A DNA stretch of 64,000 nt from Stutzerimonas stutzeri (GTDB lineage: Bacteria; Pseudomonadota; Gammaproteobacteria; Pseudomonadales; Pseudomonadaceae), in NCBI RefSeq assembly GCF_002890895.1, contig NZ_POUL01000010.1, positions 1 through 64,000 on the forward strand, read 5' to 3'. Position numbers and translations under genes: made by a program. How positions within the stretch are numbered: position 1 is the first letter of the stretch; every line of letters begins with the position of its first letter. Shown in pieces: positions 15,874 through 25,354 of the stretch. The notes under the pieces were generated by a model. That model did not search any database. It was not told the origin of the DNA and saw only the letters and a program-made list of their open reading frames with translations.

Positions 15874-17454
15874 TTACAGCGCAGCGTCTGTGGTCTGGCC
15901 GTCGACCAGACGGTCGATACCCAGCGGATTGGCGTTCTTCAGCGCCTCGGGCAACAGTGCATCGGGAAAGTTCTGGTAGCACACCGGCCGCAGGAAGCGG
16001 TCGATGGCCAAGGTACCAACCGACGTGCCGCGCGCATCCGACGTCGCTGGGTATGGGCCGCCGTGGACCATGGAGTCGCAGACCTCGACGCCTGTCGGAT
16101 AGCCGTTGAGCAGCAACCGACCAGCCTTCTGCTCCAGCACGGCAACCAGATCGCTGAACGCGGCGAAGTCGTCTTCATCGCCGATCAAGGTAGCCGTCAG
16201 CTGTCCGCGCAGACCATGCAGCGCACGAATCAGCTCAGCCTTGTCGGCTACTTCCACAACGACCGTGGTAGGACCGAACACCTCTTCCTGCAGGAGCTCA
16301 TCGCCTTCGATCAGAAGGCTAACGTCTGCCTTGAACAGTTGCGGCTGGGCCTGATTACCCTGCTGCGCCTGACCGGCAAGCTGGGTAATGCCGGGATGCG
16401 CCTGCAAATGCTCCAACCCCTTGCGGTAGCTTTTCAGCGTGCCGGCGTTGAGCATGGTTTGCGCAGGCTGCTCGGCCATGAAGCCGGAGAGGCGCTCGAG
16501 GAATGCGCTGAACTCGGGCGAACGGATGCCGATGACCATACCTGGGTTGGTGCAGAACTGGCCGCAACCCATGACTACCGAGGCCGTCAGCTCGTTGGCG
16601 ATGGTTTCACCACGACTTTTCAATGCCTCGGGCAAAACCAGCACTGGGTTGATGCTGGACATTTCGGCAAATACCGGGATCGGTTGCGGGCGCGCTGCGG
16701 CCATGTCGCAGAGCGCGCGACCGCCACGCAGCGAGCCGGTGAAGCCGACAGCCTGGATAGCCGGATGCTTGACCAGCGCTTCGCCGACGCCGGAGCCGTA
16801 GATCATGTTGAACACGCCTTTGGGCATGCCGGTCTTTTCGGCCGCGCGGATGATTGCATCGGCTACCTGTTCAGCCGTGGCCATATGTCCACTGTGCGCC
16901 TTGAAAACTACCGGGCAGCCGGCTGCCAGCGCCGCGGCGGTATCGCCACCGGCCGTGGAGAACGCCAGCGGGAAATTGCTCGCGCCGAATACGGCGACCG
17001 GGCCAAGACCCATGCGGCACTGGCGCAGATCGGGGCGCGGCAGCGGCTTGCGATCAGGCATGGCGCGATCGATGCGAGCTCCGTGGAAATCGCCGCGACG
17101 CAGCACTTTGGCGAAAAGGCGCATCTGTCCGCTGGTACGACCGCGCTCTCCCTGGATGCGGCCCGCCGGCAGAGCGGTTTCCTGACAGGTCAACGCGACG
17201 AAATCGTCACCCAGTCCGTCGAGTTCATCAGCGATTGCATCAAGGAACTCAGCGCGTTTGCTGGCCGGCAGGGCGCGGTACAGCGGATAAGCACAGGCCG
17301 CTGCTTCTGCTGCCGCATCTACTTCCTGTGCAGTGGCCTGGATGAACTTGAATGGCAGGGCTTCACCCGTCGTAGCATCGAAGCTCTGATGAGTGGTGGT
17401 GCCTGCCGCACTACGGCTGCCGGCAATGAAGTTGTGGCCAAGAATGGTGGGCAT
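15874..17454 (-). CDS. Alpha-ketoglutaric semialdehyde (2,5-dioxovalerate) dehydrogenase, NADP type (526 aa)
   Basis: Oxidises alpha-ketoglutaric semialdehyde to 2-oxoglutarate, the closing step of the non-phosphorylating pentose/hexarate routes. The 526-residue length, PTILGHNFIAGSRSAAG start, FGASNFPLAFSTAGGD (156-171), Glu264 (VFAEMSS) and nucleophile Cys301 (GCGQFCTNPG) identify the KGSADH subfamily rather than GabD-like enzymes. AGGAG precedes the ATG. It follows the AraD1 gene (131-bp gap) on the same strand and ends at a strong terminator. The context with an IlvD/Edd dehydratase and AraD1 supports this role. Confidence 0.92.
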   Translation of the reverse strand: MPTILGHNFIAGSRSAAGTTTHQSFDATTGEALPFKFIQATAQEVDAAAEAAACAYPLYRALPASKRAEFLDAIADELDGLGDDFVALTCQETALPAGRIQGERGRTSGQMRLFAKVLRRGDFHGARIDRAMPDRKPLPRPDLRQCRMGLGPVAVFGASNFPLAFSTAGGDTAAALAAGCPVVFKAHSGHMATAEQVADAIIRAAEKTGMPKGVFNMIYGSGVGEALVKHPAIQAVGFTGSLRGGRALCDMAAARPQPIPVFAEMSSINPVLVLPEALKSRGETIANELTASVVMGCGQFCTNPGMVIGIRSPEFSAFLERLSGFMAEQPAQTMLNAGTLKSYRKGLEHLQAHPGITQLAGQAQQGNQAQPQLFKADVSLLIEGDELLQEEVFGPTTVVVEVADKAELIRALHGLRGQLTATLIGDEDDFAAFSDLVAVLEQKAGRLLLNGYPTGVEVCDSMVHGGPYPATSDARGTSVGTLAIDRFLRPVCYQNFPDALLPEALKNANPLGIDRLVDGQTTDAAL

Positions 17455-17585
17455 TGAAACTCCTAGTTTGAGAGTTCAAACCTTCGCATGGCGCGAAGGA
17501 CGGGCCGCGGCCCGAAAAGACAAGGCCCGTCACGCCTGGAGCGCGGCGAGCCGACGATCGCGATATGAGTACAACCAAGCTCGAT

Positions 17586-18578
17586 TCAGAGCGCCTTCAC
17601 ATCACCGGGACGAATAGCGGGTTGCTTCACGCTGATTCCGTTGCGCAGCGGTTCGCCGAATTCGTCGAGGCTGACTTCGAACTGATCGCCCGGTTGGGCC
17701 TTGATACCGTCCGCAAAGGATAACGTTGCGGTGCCGAAGAAATGCACATGTACATCGCCGGGGCGCAGAAACTGTACGTATTTGAAATGGTGGTACTCGA
17801 GGTTCTCCAGGCTATGGCACATATTTTCCTCGCCCGACAGAAACTCTTTTTCCCAGAGGACCTCGCCCTTACGGCGAATACGGCTGATCCCGGCAAGGTG
17901 TCCTGGCAACTCACCCACGCGCAGCTCAGGCCCGAACGAGCAATACCGCAGCTTCGAGTGCGCCAGGTACAGGTAGTTCTTGCGCTCGGTCACATGGTCG
18001 GAAAACTCGTTGCCCAGCGCAAACCCGACCCGGTACGGCTTGCCGTCTTCGCCGATCACATAAAGCCCAGTGAGTTCGGGCTCCTCACCGAAATCCTCCG
18101 CGAAATCAGGGACAGGAAAGTCCTCGCCCGGCCGCACGACGATACTGCCGTCACCCTTGTAGAACCACTCGGGCTGGACCCCAGCCGCCCCCGACTCCGG
18201 ACGACCACCCTGCATGCCCCAGCGGAACATCTGCATGGTGTCGGTGACCTTTTCCTCCACTTCCGCCTGCTGGTGCATTTTGTCTCGAGTCGACGCGCTG
18301 CCAAGGTGGGTCAGCCCGGTGCCGCTGACCAGGCAATGGGTAGGGTCTTCGTGGTCCAGCGGAGCCAGCACGCGACCGGCATCGAGCAGTTCGCGGTAAG
18401 CCGGGCCGCTATCACGCGCATGCATGTCGATTTCAGCAGCCAGGGAGCATTGATTGCGAATTGCGGAAAGCGCTAGTTCTCGCGTGCTCCGTACGCCGCG
18501 CAAGACTTCGATCTGGCCACCATCGACCACGCCGACCTGACGCAGGCCCTGCTCGTTTTCAAATTGAATCAATCGCAT
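17586..18578 (-). CDS. AraD1/GguC-family protein, putative 2-keto-3-deoxy sugar-acid dehydratase (330 aa)
   Basis: Belongs to the FAH-fold AraD1 (GguC) family found in L-arabinose and related oxidative clusters; expected to dehydrate a 2-keto-3-deoxy-pentonate to alpha-ketoglutaric semialdehyde. Conserved blocks visible are CLVSGTGLTHLGSASTRD, QPEWFYKGDGSIVV, FSDHVTERKNYLYLAHSKLR and VHVHFFGTATLSF. It heads the operon with KGSADH, the next enzyme in that route. Its upstream region is shared divergently with LysR-2 and carries the 30-bp element. The family's biochemical role is less firmly established than that of KGSADH, so the reaction is inferred from family and context. Confidence 0.85.
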   Translation of the reverse strand: MRLIQFENEQGLRQVGVVDGGQIEVLRGVRSTRELALSAIRNQCSLAAEIDMHARDSGPAYRELLDAGRVLAPLDHEDPTHCLVSGTGLTHLGSASTRDKMHQQAEVEEKVTDTMQMFRWGMQGGRPESGAAGVQPEWFYKGDGSIVVRPGEDFPVPDFAEDFGEEPELTGLYVIGEDGKPYRVGFALGNEFSDHVTERKNYLYLAHSKLRYCSFGPELRVGELPGHLAGISRIRRKGEVLWEKEFLSGEENMCHSLENLEYHHFKYVQFLRPGDVHVHFFGTATLSFADGIKAQPGDQFEVSLDEFGEPLRNGISVKQPAIRPGDVKAL

Positions 18579-18657
18579 GACGCGCTCCTCTTCGACATTC
18601 CGCCTCGGTGGCGGGCATCTGGCTTGCGGTCACTTTAAAAATTGGAAAGGTTGATGC

Positions 18658-18687
18658 CTAATGAAAGCTTCTGATTGAGCAATAACC
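18658..18687. promoter_or_regulatory. Conserved 30-bp element, copy 2 (putative LysR operator)
   Basis: Starts CTAATGAAAGC and ends CAATAACC, matching copy 1 at 15657-15686 at about 21 of 30 positions. It sits between the divergent AraD1 gene (80 bp upstream of its start) and LysR-2 (14 bp upstream of its start), as expected for an autoregulating LysR protein. Confidence 0.55.
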
Positions 18688-18700
18688 TCGAGTCATCACC

Positions 18701-19642
18701 ATGATCGCCGCCCTCCCCTCAATCGTGTCTCGCCTGCGCCTCAAGCAACTGCGGCTGCTCATCGCCCTTGACGAGCAGGGATCCCTGCATCGCGCGGCGG
18801 AGCAAGTCGCGATCAGCCAACCCGGCGCGACAAAAGCATTGCGTGAGATCGAGGCGACGTTTGGCGCCGAGCTTTTCACCCGGACGAGCCAGGGCCTGAC
18901 ACCCAATGACCTGGGCCGTTGCGTTATTCGCTACTCACGGCTGATCCACAGCGATCTGGCCCATCTACGCGAAGAGATGCTCGGCATTATCCAGGGTCAG
19001 GGAGGGCGGCTCTCAATTGGCGTCATCATGGGAGCCGTGCCTTTACTGATGGGTGCCTTGGGCCGGCTGCGTCGTAAACAGCCCGAGCTTTCGGTGGAGA
19101 TCGTCGAGGACACCAGCGCCCGATTACTGGGCTTGGTCGATCAGGGCCGCCTTGACCTGGCGATCTGCCGCAGCAGCGTCAGTCACCGTCCGGACGCCTA
19201 TGACTGCCTGACGCTACATGACGAACCGCTCGCAGTGGTGGCACACCCGCAACATCCTCTGGGTAACGCCACCTCGTTATCGCTGGTCGAGCTGATCGGC
19301 TATCGCTGGGTCGTCTACCCCGCCAACATGCCGATGCGTCTGGTGCTGGAGCGCGAGTTCAGCCATGCCGGGTTGGGGTTTCCCCGCTACCCGGTTGAAA
19401 CAGCATCAACCTTCACTATGCTGAGCCTGATTCAAGAAGACCCCGAGCTGGTAGCCGTCATGCCGCTCGCCGTGGCGAAGTTCAGCGAAGGCTTCGGCAT
19501 GATCCGCCGCCTGCCGCTGGACTTGCATTCGCGCAGCGAGCCGTACGGGGTTGTCGCCCGTCACGGCAGCCGACTGTCATCCGCCGCGCGCCTGCTGCTC
19601 GACGAATTCCAGAGCAATAGCATGGTTGTCGCCGCAGACTAG
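18701..19642 (+). CDS. LysR-family regulator (GbpR-like, 313 aa), divergent to AraD1
   Basis: N-terminal helix-turn-helix at about 12-72 (LLIALDEQGSLHRAAEQVAIS then QPGATKALREIEATFG), then a substrate-binding domain. The unusual QPGATKAL in place of QPAVSKAL is typical of the GbpR-like group. It is divergent from AraD1-KGSADH and likely regulates that operon and, through copy 1 of the shared element, the Fe-ADH/SDR operon. Its stop codon overlaps the convergent FAH gene by 4 bp. Confidence 0.9.
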   Translation: MIAALPSIVSRLRLKQLRLLIALDEQGSLHRAAEQVAISQPGATKALREIEATFGAELFTRTSQGLTPNDLGRCVIRYSRLIHSDLAHLREEMLGIIQGQGGRLSIGVIMGAVPLLMGALGRLRRKQPELSVEIVEDTSARLLGLVDQGRLDLAICRSSVSHRPDAYDCLTLHDEPLAVVAHPQHPLGNATSLSLVELIGYRWVVYPANMPMRLVLEREFSHAGLGFPRYPVETASTFTMLSLIQEDPELVAVMPLAVAKFSEGFGMIRRLPLDLHSRSEPYGVVARHGSRLSSAARLLLDEFQSNSMVVAAD

Positions 19643-20820
19643 ACCAAGCCTCTCGCAGCGAGATTCTTGAACAGGGCGAGCAGACCGAACGCCCAGGGTG
19701 TCACCTCATCGCTATGGTTGACCTGGTTGTGCAGGCCGCCCAACTGCGCGCTGCGAATGGTCACGCGGTCGCCCAGCTTGTGAGTAAAGCCTGCGCCCGG
19801 TGCATCCCGATCCTCGGTTGGTGCGAACAGCGTGCCGAGAAACAGCAAAAATCCGTCGGGATACTGATGGTTGCGGTTAAGCGCCTGCCCGACCAGATCC
19901 AGCGGATCCCGGCTGATCTGGTTCATCGAACTGCTCCCCTGCAACACGTATCCATCCTCGCCTTCGACACGCAGATCGACCACGCAAGCGCGCACATCGT
20001 CGATCCCGAAACTGTTGTCGAACAGACGAATGAACGGGCCGATGGCGCACGACCCGTTGTTGTCCTTGGCCTTGCTCAACAGCAAGGCGCTACGCCCCTC
20101 GAAGTCGCGCAGGTTAACGTCGTTGCCGAGCGTCGCGCCGATCACCTCACCACGGCTGTTGACCGCCAGTACAACTTCCGGCTCCGGGTTATTCCATTCC
20201 GACTTTGGATGAATGCCGACCTGCATCCCGCTGCCCACAGCTGCCAGCACTGGCGCCTTGGTAAAAATCTCGGCATCGGGGCCAATGCCCACCTCAAGGT
20301 ATTGCGACCACAGGCCCTGCTCGATCAGCAGTTCCTTGAGTCGAAGCGCCGCATCAGAACCTGGCTTGATACGAGCGAAATCTTCGCCCAGCGTCTGCCG
20401 CACCTTGGCACGGATTGCGTCAGCCTTAGCCGGGTCTCCAGCCGCCTGCTCCTCGATAACCCGCTCGATCATGCTGGCGGCAAAGGTGACACCGGCCGCC
20501 TTGATGACCTGGAGGTCAGCCGGCGCCAGCAGGTAGGGCTTCGTCGGGTCGCGGTCGCTGCCACTGTTCGCCAAGAGCGCCTCGACACTCGAGATACGTG
20601 GCGCGTTCACCTGGCGCACCTGTCGCAGCAGATCAGGCATTTCGAAGAGGCCGCTCAGGGTTGAGGCCAACGGCGACAGGTCGTACACGCCATCCGCACG
20701 CAGCAGAATCGGCGCCGGGCCGGCGATGCTGCCTGGCAACCAGCAGCGACCAACAAGAGTGCCCTGCAGCCCGTCGGCGGGCAGGGTGTTGTCCATGGTG
20801 AGCAAAAGCGGGTTGTACAT
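19639..20820 (-). CDS. FAH-family enzyme, 2-keto-3-deoxy-D-arabinonate dehydratase-like (393 aa)
   Basis: Large single-chain FAH-fold protein with an N-terminal extension. The C-terminal catalytic domain has NNPEPEVVLAVNSRGEVIG and LGNDVNLRDFEGRSALLLSKAKD, where the Glu and Asp residues form the metal site. Length and motifs resemble the 2-keto-3-deoxy-D-arabinonate dehydratase (KdaD) group, which also yields alpha-ketoglutaric semialdehyde. With AraD1 this gives the island two FAH-fold candidates for the same type of reaction, perhaps on different stereoisomers. It is monocistronic and divergent from LysR-3. Reaction inferred from family. Confidence 0.8.
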   Translation of the reverse strand: MYNPLLLTMDNTLPADGLQGTLVGRCWLPGSIAGPAPILLRADGVYDLSPLASTLSGLFEMPDLLRQVRQVNAPRISSVEALLANSGSDRDPTKPYLLAPADLQVIKAAGVTFAASMIERVIEEQAAGDPAKADAIRAKVRQTLGEDFARIKPGSDAALRLKELLIEQGLWSQYLEVGIGPDAEIFTKAPVLAAVGSGMQVGIHPKSEWNNPEPEVVLAVNSRGEVIGATLGNDVNLRDFEGRSALLLSKAKDNNGSCAIGPFIRLFDNSFGIDDVRACVVDLRVEGEDGYVLQGSSSMNQISRDPLDLVGQALNRNHQYPDGFLLFLGTLFAPTEDRDAPGAGFTHKLGDRVTIRSAQLGGLHNQVNHSDEVTPWAFGLLALFKNLAARGLV

Positions 20821-21030
20821 GATTGTTGTTTTCCCTCTGCAGGATGATGCGATCGGCCGGGCTGCACGGCGACAAGCCTAAACCGGGAATTGGCCGGTTA
20901 CAGTAGTATCGCCACGCAAACCCGACGGCACTGGCAGCGCAACTTACGCAAGCCCGGCACCCGGCTTCTAATGACTTTTTCTCAGGGCTCGATACGAACC
21001 CGTTATCACCTGCACAACGAGTATCCGGCC

Positions 21031-21978
21031 ATGAGCAGCGACTACAGCAACCTGCCGTCCCTTAAAAACTGGCTGAAGTTCCGCCACCTGTCGCTCATCA
21101 CCACGTTGGCGCGTACGGGAAACATGCATGCCGCGGCCGAGCAGATGGGCCTTAGCCAGCCGGCTGTCAGCAAGATGCTGCGGGACATCGAGAACCTGTT
21201 CGGCTTTGCATTGTTCGAGCGCCAGACGCGCAAGCTGTCTCCCAGCGACCTCGGGCAGGTGGTGATTCAGTACGCCGAGCGCACGCTCAACGATGCGCAG
21301 CGCTTCGGCCATGAGCTGGACGTCATGCGTAAGGGTGGTCATGGCACCGTCAGGATTGGTGCAATCTTTGCCGCCACGGCTCAGACCCTGCCGACGGCAT
21401 TAGCCGAACTCAAACGCCGGCGGCCACTGCTGGCTGTCGAGCTGATCGAAGGTACCAGCGACCACCTCCTGCATATGCTCGAGGACAAGAAGCTGGACGT
21501 GGTCATAGCACGCTACACCGAGACCCGTCAGCGTGAGCGCTTGAATTTCCAGGCTCTAGCGCAGGAGCCCTTCTGGCTCGTTGCCAATCGCAACCACCCA
21601 CTGAGCGCGAGAAGCGAGATTCCGCCAGGAGAACTGACGCAATGGCCCTGGGTGCTCTACCCGCCGGACACACCCATGCGCCAGATGCTGGACAACGCGC
21701 TCAGCCAATTCGACATCGCCCAGCCAAGCAACACGGTTGAAACCACATCGGTACAGACCACGCTGCACCTGCTCAGCAACAGCCAAACCCTCGCGCTGCT
21801 GCCAGAGGCGATTGCCCAGCGACAGATTGAACAAGGCGCGTTGTCGGTGTTGTCGACGCCGCTCGAGATGCAACCGTTGTGCTACGGAATCCTCACCCAC
21901 CGGCAGGCGATATTGTCCGCCGCGGCTCAGGAGCTTGTCAGCATCTTGCTTGCCGGCAGTCTACTCCCTGCGCGGTAA
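21031..21978 (+). CDS. LysR-family regulator (315 aa), divergent to the KdaD-like gene
   Basis: Helix-turn-helix at about 15-75 (LITTLARTGNMHAAAEQMGLS then QPAVSKMLRDIENLFG) and a substrate-binding domain. The ATG at 21031 fits the family N-terminus; an open upstream extension to 20890 includes promoter sequence and is not used. The ribosome-binding site (ACGAG) is weak. It is divergent from the FAH gene across about 210 bp and also precedes the tct operon, so it could control either. Confidence 0.88.
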   Translation: MSSDYSNLPSLKNWLKFRHLSLITTLARTGNMHAAAEQMGLSQPAVSKMLRDIENLFGFALFERQTRKLSPSDLGQVVIQYAERTLNDAQRFGHELDVMRKGGHGTVRIGAIFAATAQTLPTALAELKRRRPLLAVELIEGTSDHLLHMLEDKKLDVVIARYTETRQRERLNFQALAQEPFWLVANRNHPLSARSEIPPGELTQWPWVLYPPDTPMRQMLDNALSQFDIAQPSNTVETTSVQTTLHLLSNSQTLALLPEAIAQRQIEQGALSVLSTPLEMQPLCYGILTHRQAILSAAAQELVSILLAGSLLPAR

Positions 21979-22051
21979 GGAAAGCCGCGCGAACTGCTGG
22001 ATCGACCTGATGGGGCTCGCCGCGCTTGCCCCCGCATCCGGCCGCGTCCAG

Positions 22052-22089
22052 CAACGACATAAGGCCAAGGTCCGATAACCTGTCGTTAT
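22052..22089. promoter_or_regulatory. Interrupted dyad upstream of tctC
   Basis: AACGACA (22052-22058) and TGTCGTT (22081-22087) are inverted, and ATAAC-N5-GTTAT lies at 22075-22089. It is about 170 bp ahead of tctC in an otherwise gene-free 277-bp gap following LysR-3. It resembles a LysR-type operator; no binding data are implied. Confidence 0.4.
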
Positions 22090-22255
22090 ATTGCGATGAG
22101 CAGGCGTCACTAGACAGAAACCAGCCCGGGTATTTAGCTTCGAGGCAGCTCTTGTGGCGTCCGTACCCACAAAACGCGCCAGAGCAGCCCGGTTCTGATC
22201 CACCACGGCATTCTCCGAACGCCGCATGTCCAACAATAATTCATAGGTAGAGCAC

Positions 22256-23251
22256 ATGACCGACATCAAGCACAGCGCGCAGCGTCCATTTCGCCCCCTC
22301 AAAACCCTCCTGCTCTCCGCCTTGCTGGCTACGCCACTGATGGCATTCGCTGAATACCCCGACAAGCCTATCCAGCTCATCGTGCCTTGGGCAGCCGGTG
22401 GCGGCAGCGATGCGGCTGCACGCGGCATCGCCGCTGCGCTGGAAGAAGAGCTCGGTACCACAATCAACGTCGTCAACCGTACCGGCGGTAGCGGAGTCGT
22501 CGGCCATACCGTGATGGCCACGGCTAAACCGGATGGCTACACCCTAGGCTTTATCACGGGTGAGCTGAACATGATGCACTGGCAGGGGCTGACCAAGATC
22601 AACCGAGAGGATTTCACCCCTATCGGCATGACCAACTACGACTACCCGGGCGTGCAGATCAGCGCGGACGCGCCGTACAACAGCGTTAACGAACTGCTCG
22701 CCGCCATCAAGGAGAAGCCCAAGGGTACGTTCAAGGCGTCTGGTACGGGCCTCGGAGGTATCTGGCATGTCGCTTTTGCCGGCTTGCTGATGGACCAGAA
22801 CATTGCGCCGGACCAAGTGACGTGGATCCCGAGCCAGGGCGCTGCGCCCGCGATGGTCGAACTGGCGGCAGGTGGTCTGGAAATCGTGCCGTCGTCGGTG
22901 CCTGAAGCGCGCGCCATGATCGAGGCAGGCAAAGCCAAGGGGCTGGCGGTCGTCTCTCCCGAACGCAATTCCAGCTTCCCGAACATTCCGACCCTCAAGG
23001 AAGCAACCGGCAGCGACTACACGCTGGGTGAGTGGCGCGGTATTGCCGGGCCGAAAGGCATGGATCCGGCCGTCGTCGCAAAACTGGAAAAAGCGCTGGA
23101 AGCCGCTTACAAGAGCGACCTCTACCAGGACTTCATGAAGAAGCAGGGCTTCGGCGTGGAGTGGCGCAACGCCGAGGATTTCAAGAAATTCCTCGCCGAG
23201 AACGATGAGTACATGGGCGGCATCATCGACGGGATCGGCTTGAAGAAATAA
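22256..23251 (+). CDS. tctC: Tripartite tricarboxylate transporter substrate-binding protein (TctC/BugT type, 331 aa)
   Basis: Periplasmic binding protein. It has a signal peptide (LKTLLLSALLATPLMAFAEY, cleavage near residue 32), the family start YPDKPIQLIVPWAAGGGSD and the motif TGGSGVVGHTVMATAKPDGYTLG. It is the first gene of tctCBA-ldh. A hairpin terminator after the gene probably lowers read-through into the permease genes. The ligand is a carboxylate; with this neighbourhood a sugar acid or hydroxyacid is likely rather than citrate. Confidence 0.92.
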   Translation: MTDIKHSAQRPFRPLKTLLLSALLATPLMAFAEYPDKPIQLIVPWAAGGGSDAAARGIAAALEEELGTTINVVNRTGGSGVVGHTVMATAKPDGYTLGFITGELNMMHWQGLTKINREDFTPIGMTNYDYPGVQISADAPYNSVNELLAAIKEKPKGTFKASGTGLGGIWHVAFAGLLMDQNIAPDQVTWIPSQGAAPAMVELAAGGLEIVPSSVPEARAMIEAGKAKGLAVVSPERNSSFPNIPTLKEATGSDYTLGEWRGIAGPKGMDPAVVAKLEKALEAAYKSDLYQDFMKKQGFGVEWRNAEDFKKFLAENDEYMGGIIDGIGLKK

Positions 23252-23271
23252 TCCGGCATCAGCGCATGCAA

Positions 23272-23295
23272 ACCGGCGCGCCAGCGCCGGTTTTT
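23272..23295 (+). terminator. Intra-operon terminator/attenuator between tctC and tctB
   Basis: A perfect eight-base stem ACCGGCGC/GCGCCGGT with a GCCA loop is followed by five T. It lies 20 bp after the tctC stop and 45 bp before tctB. It would allow excess binding protein over permease. Confidence 0.75.
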
Positions 23296-23340
23296 CCCGG
23301 TACGTCGCGTTTGCGCTCCTCATAGAGCGCGAAGGACAGA

Positions 23341-23808
23341 ATGATGAAAGATCTTTCTCTTGGCCTGATTTTCCTGGCGCTGGGCGTCGCTGTGATTGTT
23401 GCGTCCCAGGCGTTTCCAAACGTCGGCGGCCTTAACTACGGCGCGGGCCTGTTCCCCACCCTGATCGGATCCGGCATGGCCATCGGCGGCCTGTTGCTTT
23501 CGCTCGGTGCCACCCGCCAGATGCGCAGAGACGCCTCTGCAAACGGTGCGGCAAGTCTGCTTCCGCGATTGGGCTTCAGCTGGCTGTTGTCTTTCGTGCC
23601 GTGTGTCGCAGTCGTCGCCTATATCTATGTCAGCGACACGCTTGGCGCGCTGCTGAGCATGGCTTTGATCATGTTCGTCCTGTTCTGCCTGCGGGGCGTT
23701 CGCTTGTTGCCGGCGCTGATCATCTCTGCGGTATCGGCACTCGTCATCACGTACGCCTTCACCAATCTACTTTCGGTACCGCTGCCACAAGGGATGCTAG
23801 GCCTCTAG
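23341..23808 (+). CDS. tctB: Tripartite tricarboxylate transporter small permease (TctB type, 155 aa)
   Basis: Small membrane subunit with about four hydrophobic segments. The N-terminal part (LGLIFLALGVAVIVASQAFP and LNYGAGLFPTLIGSGMA) is the conserved TctB pattern. AAGGAC precedes the ATG. It lies between tctC and tctA with a 10-bp gap to tctA. Function in the complex is known only from the family. Confidence 0.87.
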   Translation: MMKDLSLGLIFLALGVAVIVASQAFPNVGGLNYGAGLFPTLIGSGMAIGGLLLSLGATRQMRRDASANGAASLLPRLGFSWLLSFVPCVAVVAYIYVSDTLGALLSMALIMFVLFCLRGVRLLPALIISAVSALVITYAFTNLLSVPLPQGMLGL

Positions 23809-23818
23809 GAGTACGGAC

Positions 23819-25354
23819 ATGCAAGAATTCGTCGACGGCCTGTTACTGGTCCTCAATTTCAAAACGATCATCGTCGTGCTGCTTGCCGCCCTGTTTGGTG
23901 TGTTCGTCGGCGCGATTCCCGGCCTCTCGGCCACCATGGCCGTCGCGCTGCTGGTTCCGATCACATTCTCCATGGACCCCATTGCCGCTATCGCCGCGAT
24001 TATCACGACGGCGGCCATGGCGATATTTGCCGGGGACATTCCGGGCGCCTACCTCAACATTCCAGGCACACCTTCGTCAGCAGCCTACGTCGGCGACTCC
24101 GCCGCGCTCGGTCGTAAAGGGCGCGCCCGCGAATGCCTGGGCGTCAATCTGGTGTGCTCGGTTACCGGTGGGCTTGCCGGCACTGTCGTGCTGGTGATGA
24201 TCGCGCCGAAACTCGCCGAATTCGCCCTCAACTTCAGTTCGTTCGAATATTTCTGGCTGGCTGTCCTTGGGCTGAGCAGCGCCGTGTTCGTTTCGCAAGG
24301 CTCGGTGGTCAAAGCCTTTCTCTCCCTGATGGTGGGCCTGCTGCTTTCTACCGTCGGGCTGGACATGATCAGCGGCACGCCACGCTTTACCTTCGATGTG
24401 CCGGACCTGTTTGCGGGCATCAACTTCATCCCGGTGATGATCGGTTTCTTCGCACTCAACGAAGTGATGAAGCTGTTCGCCAGCCCTCGCCAAGCAGCCG
24501 ATGAAACCCGGGAGCCAGCCGTCAAGCAGACCGGCACGGTATTCGGTCTGGTACCGCACTACCTCAAGCGCTACTGGCGCAATCTGATCAGGGGCAGTTC
24601 CGTCGGCGCTCTGATTGGTGCGCTGCCCGGTGCGGGTGCGGATATCGCCGCCTGGATCACTTACGCCATCAGCAAGAAGCGCTCGAAGGAGCCGGAAAAA
24701 TTCGGCACCGGCCACATGGAAGGGATCGTCGACGCCAGCAGTGCGAACAATGCGGCCGTTTGCGGAGCCTGGGTGCCCGCCTTGGTATTTGGCATCCCTG
24801 GCGACTCGATTACCGCCATCGTAATCGGCGTTCTGTATATGAAAGGCATGAATCCCGGCCCGACTATCTTCATGAACAACGGCGAGATGGTGTACGGCCT
24901 GTTCAGTGCCTTCTTCATGGCAAACCTGATCCTGATTCCCGTCGGTTACCTGGCGATTCGCAGCGCGCACATTTTTGCCATCACGCCGGCACGTTTGCTG
25001 ATGCCCATCATCCTCTGCTTCTGCATCGTCGGCGCCTTCGCCATCAATAACTCAGTCACCGACATCTGGATCATGCTGCTGTGCGGCATAGCGGTTTACT
25101 TCATCAGCAGCGCGGATTTCCCCGTCGCACCGGCAATTCTGGGGTTGGTGCTGGGCGGCGTACTGGAGAACAACTTCATGACCTCCATGCTCAAGTCCAA
25201 CGGCAGCGCACTTGCGTTCGTCGAGCGGCCTATCAGCGCCGTGCTTGGCGGGTTGGTCCTGATCATTGCCCTCTTCCCGGTGTTCTCCAGGCTGTGGGCC
25301 AGGCGTACCGGCCAGATGACAGCCCCTAACGCATCTCAAGGAGAAGTTCGATGA
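23819..25354 (+). CDS. tctA: Tripartite tricarboxylate transporter large permease (TctA type, 511 aa)
   Basis: Twelve-segment membrane subunit that moves the substrate. Family motifs are FVGAIPGLSATMAVALLVP near the start and IGALPGAGADIAAWITYAIS in the middle. AGGAG precedes the ATG. Its stop codon overlaps the start of the Ldh-family gene by 4 bp, so transport and oxidation of the substrate appear translationally coupled. Confidence 0.93.
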   Translation: MQEFVDGLLLVLNFKTIIVVLLAALFGVFVGAIPGLSATMAVALLVPITFSMDPIAAIAAIITTAAMAIFAGDIPGAYLNIPGTPSSAAYVGDSAALGRKGRARECLGVNLVCSVTGGLAGTVVLVMIAPKLAEFALNFSSFEYFWLAVLGLSSAVFVSQGSVVKAFLSLMVGLLLSTVGLDMISGTPRFTFDVPDLFAGINFIPVMIGFFALNEVMKLFASPRQAADETREPAVKQTGTVFGLVPHYLKRYWRNLIRGSSVGALIGALPGAGADIAAWITYAISKKRSKEPEKFGTGHMEGIVDASSANNAAVCGAWVPALVFGIPGDSITAIVIGVLYMKGMNPGPTIFMNNGEMVYGLFSAFFMANLILIPVGYLAIRSAHIFAITPARLLMPIILCFCIVGAFAINNSVTDIWIMLLCGIAVYFISSADFPVAPAILGLVLGGVLENNFMTSMLKSNGSALAFVERPISAVLGGLVLIIALFPVFSRLWARRTGQMTAPNASQGEVR

